From Thermodesulfobacteriaceae bacterium (GTDB taxonomy: Bacteria > Desulfobacterota > Dissulfuribacteria > Dissulfuribacterales > UBA3076): a stretch of DNA of 36,858 nt. The stretch is taken from the NCBI GenBank assembly GCA_012961845.1, contig DTYO01000237.1, forward strand, positions 1 through 36,858, in the 5' to 3' direction. Shown piece by piece: positions 33,119-36,858 of the stretch. Each line of letters opens with the position of its first letter. Position 1 is the stretch's first letter. The notes below the pieces were generated by a model. It made no database searches and was not told where the DNA came from. It worked only from the letters and a program-made list of their open reading frames with translations. Position numbers and translations under genes: made by a program.

Positions 33119-33463
33119 ATGGATAATTGTCTCTTCTGCAAAATCATCTCAGGTGAAATCAAAGCCGATGTGGTATACCAGAATGAAGACGTCTTTGCCT
33201 TCCGTGACATCAATCCCCAGGCACCGGTCCATGTCCTCATAATACCTAAAAAGCATATCTCCACAACCAACGACATCACACCCGCAGATACGAACCTTAT
33301 GGGAAAGCTCCTGGTTGCCGCCAGAGACATTGCGGAAAAAGAAGGCATCGCCCAGTCAGGATACCGTCAGGTCCTGAACTGCAATGCCCATGGAGGACAG
33401 GAAGTATTTCACATCCATCTGCACCTAATCGGCGGAAGGCAAATGACATGGCCGCCGGGTTAA
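33119..33463 (+). CDS. hinT: HIT-family purine nucleoside phosphoramidase
   Basis: The 114-residue protein is a complete HinT. The histidine triad FHIHLHL has His98, 100 and 102, and the N-terminal CLFCKIISGEI carries the Cys4/Cys7 pair. The family hydrolyses AMP-lysine and other nucleoside phosphoramidates. ATG 33119 has AAGGAG 8 bases upstream. It diverges from ampG; 32979-33118 holds both promoters but no clear consensus pair. Confidence 0.94.
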   Translation: MDNCLFCKIISGEIKADVVYQNEDVFAFRDINPQAPVHVLIIPKKHISTTNDITPADTNLMGKLLVAARDIAEKEGIAQSGYRQVLNCNAHGGQEVFHIHLHLIGGRQMTWPPG

Positions 33464-33608
33464 TCCTGTATGGATGCCGTCAACTTCAGATCGGAAGTAA
33501 TGATCTGATCACAGGTTCTGCATATACAAGGCGGAAAGCGTGCTGACAGACTCCGGGTACTTCGAGTGGCTGGCAGTACACAGACGCGGCACCGTGTGAC
33601 TGCACACA

Positions 33609-34115
33609 TCAGATCGCGGACACGAACCATCCCACCATGGCCGTAGCAATAACCAGTTTCAAAATGGTCCCGCCGAAAAATCCCCAGAAACTTCCAAGGC
33701 TCGCATGAAGGGCCTTTTTCATTTCCTCGCCCATGAACCACTCGCCTAAAAAGGCTCCGATCAGAGGTCCGGCCACCAGTCCTGCCGGACCAATCACAAA
33801 AACAAGGAAAGAACCCAAAAAAGCGCCTCTGGCCGCCGCCTTCGACCCGCCATAACGTCTTACCCCCCATGCCGAGGCCCAGAAATCAACCAGATAGCTG
33901 AACGCCACCAGCACAACCTGGCCAGCAAAAAAGCCTGCACCCAGACTCTGGAAACCGGTCATCCATCCATAAAAAAGAAAACCGGCAAAGATTATAGCAG
34001 TACCCGGTATTACGGGTACGATTGTGCCCATGAAACCGACAATACTGCAGGGTACCGCGATAACAAGCCCCCAGAAGGCGGAGGTAATGGAGATATCGAA
34101 AGCCGGAAGCTGCAT
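33609..34115 (-). CDS. DUF456 family membrane protein
   Basis: The 168-residue protein has four to five predicted helices and the small-residue-rich DUF456 pattern (GFMGTIVPVIPG, then FLGSFLVFVIGPAGLVAGPLIGA split by short turns). Function of the family is not established. The downstream 145 bases to hinT contain two small hairpins (TCAGATC/GATCTGA at 33486-33508 and GTGTG/CACAC at 33594-33607), neither with a U-tract. Upstream lies repeat copy C. Confidence 0.83.
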   Translation of the reverse strand: MQLPAFDISITSAFWGLVIAVPCSIVGFMGTIVPVIPGTAIIFAGFLFYGWMTGFQSLGAGFFAGQVVLVAFSYLVDFWASAWGVRRYGGSKAAARGAFLGSFLVFVIGPAGLVAGPLIGAFLGEWFMGEEMKKALHASLGSFWGFFGGTILKLVIATAMVGWFVSAI

Positions 34116-34182
34116 GATTGATGGTTACACCATCACCAGGACAAACACCAGGGTATAAAAAATATTTGAGGGCACTTCCAAA

Positions 34183-34326
34183 AGGGCATTTCTAAAAATT
34201 GCTCTCTTGCCCCGTAACCGTGTTGGACGCGACAAATATTCCTCGAAATATCAATGCAATATCTGCGGTTATTTTCCCTGTGCGCCTTGTTCCTGAACAA
34301 AAATCCTGATTTTATGGAGATGCCCT
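34183..34326 (+). repeat. Intergenic repeat, copy C, with terminal inverted repeats
   Basis: The segment shares the ordered blocks of copy A, including TCTGCGGTTATTTTCC, TGCGCCTTGTT and the TTGTT-CCTG-AACAA hairpin. Its ends form an imperfect inverted repeat, AGGGCATTTC (34183-34192) with GAGATGCCCT (34317-34326), 9 of 10 pairs. An AGGGCACTTCC segment at 34169 duplicates the left end. The right end stops 7 bases from the Nudix gene stop codon. It occupies most of the 34116-34333 gap. Confidence 0.85.
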
Positions 34327-34333
34327 TGAGCCA

Positions 34334-34867
34334 TTACCCACCTGGCCGTATCCGGTCCGTTATCCCGTTTTGTCCCAGCAACCGCCTGAGAAGCATCACA
34401 CTGTCCGGTGTGAAATTCTTTTTACGGCTCAGGGCCATGGCAGCTTCCGGACGGAGAAACTCCCCTCCTGCGACCTCTTCTTCCTGAAAAATCATGGGGC
34501 CGTCATGGACACACTTAAACACCCTGCCCCACACGCTATTACCCTCTTCACTGAAAAAGAAATCAAACAGGGTCTCAATGCATCGGGAGACGATGCCCAG
34601 CTCCTCAAAAAGCTCCCGCCTGGCCGACTCCTCGTATGTCTCGCCGGCAAGGACAACGCCACCTGCAGCTATTTCATAACAGCCAGGATAGATATCCTTA
34701 CCGGAAGTCCGCTTCATGACAAACAACTCGCCTCTGCTGTTATAGACGATGACATATGAAGCTCTGTGGGTCAGGTTGCCATTGCGCATTACCCTTCTGG
34801 CAACCCTACAGATTTCGTTGTTGTCTTCATCTACTATGGTTACCAGCTCGTCGCTTGGATTCGTCAT
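34334..34867 (-). CDS. Nudix hydrolase, YfcD-like
   Basis: The 177-residue protein carries a complete Nudix box: GVVLAG-E, then RELFEELGI, fitting Gx5Ex7REUxEExGU. The N-terminal beta strands (ELVTIVDEDNNEICRVARR and THRASYVIVYNSRGELFV) match the YfcD and isopentenyl-diphosphate isomerase-like Nudix subgroup. Substrate is unknown. I chose ATG 34867, with AGAGG 5 bases upstream; the frame is open to 34945 without conservation. It lies 183 bases downstream of the DUF1566 gene. Confidence 0.88.
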   Translation of the reverse strand: MTNPSDELVTIVDEDNNEICRVARRVMRNGNLTHRASYVIVYNSRGELFVMKRTSGKDIYPGCYEIAAGGVVLAGETYEESARRELFEELGIVSRCIETLFDFFFSEEGNSVWGRVFKCVHDGPMIFQEEEVAGGEFLRPEAAMALSRKKNFTPDSVMLLRRLLGQNGITDRIRPGG

Positions 34868-34977
34868 CCGCGCCTCTTCTTGTCTCAAATTCAGGCCTGC
34901 CGCATATTCCCGGCCTGGACTGCAGCTGAAAAAATACAGTTGCATCAGTCAGAATGTCTATCTGATCCATGCCCAGA

Positions 34978-34991
34978 CAGCAGATCTGCTG
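34978..34991. promoter_or_regulatory. Perfect 14-bp palindrome upstream of the Nudix gene
   Basis: CAGCAGATCTGCTG is a perfect palindrome 111 bases before the Nudix start, in the gap after the DUF1566 gene. It may be an operator for the Nudix gene, or chance. No matching regulator gene is adjacent. Confidence 0.3.
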
Positions 34992-35050
34992 CTCGCCGTA
35001 TGTGCGACCGGCAACCTGCACGGCACCGATTCCTGGAAAGGATTTCACAG

Positions 35051-36616
35051 TCAAAAAGTTATTGTATCTTTGTACGGCTGAAATCCTTCACAGAATCCGT
35101 AGAGAGTGATCTCTCCGTTTGCGTCCACAGGCACATTCAAATCAAAAACCCCCGGATTTTCTCCGCAGGTAAAACAATATTCACCGTTGACCAGGATCAT
35201 TGCACACAGCGGCACCCCGTCATGGGAAACCGTACCGTTGATCCTGATCCTGATCCTGTCCGGAGCCCCCTGAGGCAGACCGACTGCATAGGAAACATCA
35301 AACATATCATCGCCAGGGCCGGCAGTAACCATCTGGACGCGAAGATCTCTTTCGCAGCTCTTGAGCACCAGTTCATAGGGTGCCAGTCCCTCGCAGAATG
35401 CATAAAACACGATTTTTCCGCCTGCATCCAGAGGCACTCTCAGCCTGAAATCCCCGGAACCGTCACATGTGAACATGTGGCTGCCGTTTGCCAGGACCAT
35501 GGCACAGACTGGCCCGCCTTCAAAAGAAACCTGACCTTGAATGTCCACCAGCAAATCGGCCTGACCTCCACGGACGGCACGGACATAATAGGACTCAGCC
35601 TTGCGGCCCTTTATGACATAGCCATAGTGGAAATCAACCACCCAGGAGAGTGTCGGCCTGAGGGCATAAGTGGTAGAAGTCCAGTAGCCGTGTGAAAGAG
35701 TACCTGGGAAAAAAATCTCGTTTGCGGCCGGGCTGCTCTTTTCATAGTCTATTATCGATTGAAGTTCGTTACGGTTCGGCAGGCGCCAGTCATCAAAACC
35801 GCCGATTTCAAGACCTTCGCAATAGGACAGGGCTTCTTCCCATGTCATGGGGCCTGCAAAGAGCTGTTGCCATGTAAGCCCTGTGCCCTTATCCGTGACG
35901 GTGCCGTCATTGTTGTCCGTCAGCCCACAGGGCGCCCCTGTCTCGCCACACCTGACCGCCCGGGCATGACAGTTGTCAGATTTGTACAGCCTGTATGCGT
36001 AGCCGTCTGAAAAATAGACGCGCCAACCGTATAGATCGTTATCGGCACTGATGGTGTCCGACCAATAAGCGCCAGGCACTGTCCCAGGGAAAAAGTCAGT
36101 CGTTATTGACGGATCATATGTGCCGGCATTGACCAAGCAGGAAAGCTCCTTTATGTCAGGCAGTCTCCAGTCCGAATGACCTCCAAACCTCCGGGCATTC
36201 AAAATTGCAATGAAGTCGTCTGTATCCGGGCCCTGTCTGCACGTTTCAAAACCGTATGCGGTGGTCCCGTTGGCTCCGGAACAGGAAATGAAAATATTTT
36301 CTCTGTCGTGGATCGAGCCGTCTTCCGTCTTTACCTCCCATATGATTCCTGTGTTATCGTCCCTGACCATTGACCATGAAGAAGCCGAATCCGGCAGGTC
36401 GTTACCCTCTGCATCAAGTTTGGTAAAGGAAGGCTGGGGCCCGTTATACTGGGCATCCTGTCCATGGAACCGCTCTCCCGGTCCGGGACATTGAATGGGA
36501 CCGGTATCACTGTAACAGACCTTTTGGCCGGTGTCCGGCACTGGCCCGGCACAGACACACTGCACAGAGGATGTCACAAGGATCCACACCCAAACATAAC
36601 TGACACCACTTTTCAT
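35051..36616 (-). CDS. Secreted DUF1566 (Lcl C-terminal) protein with two C-terminal repeats
   Basis: The 521-residue protein has a signal peptide (basic MKSG start, then hydrophobic YVWVWILVTSSVQ, likely cut near CVCAG). Two DUF1566 C-type-lectin-like domains follow, at about residues 85-240 and 245-350, each with the GG..DWRLP..KEL or DWRLPNRNEL motif and ending RAVR. The tail has two similar beta-rich repeats (about 352-415 and 454-521), each with PxCAMxLxNG, FTC, VPxDAxG and FCEGxxPY. ATG 36616 has GGAGG 5 bases upstream; an earlier ATG at 36682 would bury the signal peptide. Many cysteines suit an extracytoplasmic location. Binding target is unknown. Confidence 0.85.
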   Translation of the reverse strand: MKSGVSYVWVWILVTSSVQCVCAGPVPDTGQKVCYSDTGPIQCPGPGERFHGQDAQYNGPQPSFTKLDAEGNDLPDSASSWSMVRDDNTGIIWEVKTEDGSIHDRENIFISCSGANGTTAYGFETCRQGPDTDDFIAILNARRFGGHSDWRLPDIKELSCLVNAGTYDPSITTDFFPGTVPGAYWSDTISADNDLYGWRVYFSDGYAYRLYKSDNCHARAVRCGETGAPCGLTDNNDGTVTDKGTGLTWQQLFAGPMTWEEALSYCEGLEIGGFDDWRLPNRNELQSIIDYEKSSPAANEIFFPGTLSHGYWTSTTYALRPTLSWVVDFHYGYVIKGRKAESYYVRAVRGGQADLLVDIQGQVSFEGGPVCAMVLANGSHMFTCDGSGDFRLRVPLDAGGKIVFYAFCEGLAPYELVLKSCERDLRVQMVTAGPGDDMFDVSYAVGLPQGAPDRIRIRINGTVSHDGVPLCAMILVNGEYCFTCGENPGVFDLNVPVDANGEITLYGFCEGFQPYKDTITF

Positions 36617-36778
36617 CTCCACCTCCAGAACATCTTGCCCGAAAACACGTATATTTCCACTGTCTGTTCCAGTCCCCTGCACTATCCCCCAGGGCCCGGA
36701 GAGTTGGTGCCGCTGATTCTTTCAAAGTCGGTTCTTGAATCAGACAACCAGAGCCAGGCAGACACGGCCGTCAATCAT

Positions 36779-36808
36779 ATCATAATATGAACAAGCGAAA
36801 GCCATCAA
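36779..36808 (-). promoter_or_regulatory. Weak candidate promoter for the DUF1566 gene
   Basis: On the minus strand TTGATG (36803-36808) and TATGAT (36779-36784) are 18 bases apart, about 160 bases before the start codon. The match is moderate, and the rest of 36617-36858 shows no gene. Confidence 0.3.
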
Positions 36809-36858
36809 GACGCATCTTCAGCATGAGTAACTTTCTTTTTGTGAACATGGTTTTCACC

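Noticed and set aside
35560..36000. DUF1566 C-type-lectin-like domain as the variable protein of a diversity-generating retroelement
   Set aside because: No reverse transcriptase, no accessory gene and no template repeat were seen in the window. The domain is common without such systems. The part of the locus to the right of 36858 is not visible.
36540..36616. Lipoprotein signal in the DUF1566 protein
   Set aside because: Cysteines follow the hydrophobic stretch, but the residues before them (SSVQC, CVC) do not form a lipobox, so ordinary signal peptidase cleavage is more likely.

Overview
The window is an ordinary chromosomal stretch of an anaerobic bacterium, most likely a Desulfobacterota (former Deltaproteobacteria) sulfate-reducer or syntroph relative. 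The signs are a multi-subunit 2-oxoacid:ferredoxin oxidoreductase, a RACo-type corrinoid-activator homologue, a single bifunctional Rel, PilZ proteins, a secreted DUF1566 protein, and the linked xerC-hslVU-argBDFG block. The taxonomic call is inference; no rRNA or tRNA gene is present. Genes are dense, moderately GC-rich and tightly packed, and there is no transposase, prophage or CRISPR array.

Layout. 1-4717 (+): the 3' part of a gamma/delta-fused 2-oxoacid:ferredoxin oxidoreductase gene, then its alpha and beta genes and an AMP-forming acyl-CoA ligase, overlapping or one base apart. 4763-6634 (-): a RACo-like ASKHA ATPase that lacks the usual ferredoxin domain, and a small membrane protein. 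6774-14512 (-): one long run, xerC-hslV-hslU-argB-argD-argF-argG-PilZ. 14513-14945: a gene-free stretch with nested inverted repeats. 14946-16419 (-): ArsR regulator plus two YedE/YeeE half-transporters, with a promoter whose -35/-10 spacer is filled by a perfect palindrome. 16642-17253 (+): YciO/Sua5-like protein. 17267-20312 (-): rpsA, sppA and a HU/IHF-family protein. 20801-22728 (+): queC, a YkgJ-type cysteine-cluster protein and a sugar-isomerase-like TIM barrel, with overlapping ends. 22877-23242 (-): second PilZ protein. 23367 (+): rpmB. 23649-28830 (-): ispG-proS and rel. 28934-31708 (+): an unrecognised 148-residue protein, a CheY-like receiver, a possible 31-codon ORF and the NAD(P)HX repair enzyme nnr. 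31725-32978 (-): ampG. 33119 (+): hinT. 33609-36616 (-): DUF456 membrane protein, Nudix hydrolase and the secreted DUF1566 protein.

The most unusual signal is a family of three diverged intergenic repeats of about 140 bp (22738-22878, 29379-29521 reversed, 34183-34326). Each copy abuts the stop codon of a neighbouring gene in the same relative orientation. It resembles a miniature mobile element or a 3'-UTR RNA element and does not look like protein-coding DNA. Secondary points are the extra residue in the first cluster motif of the oxidoreductase delta domain, the ferredoxin-less RACo homologue, and the palindromic operator of the sulfur-transport operon.
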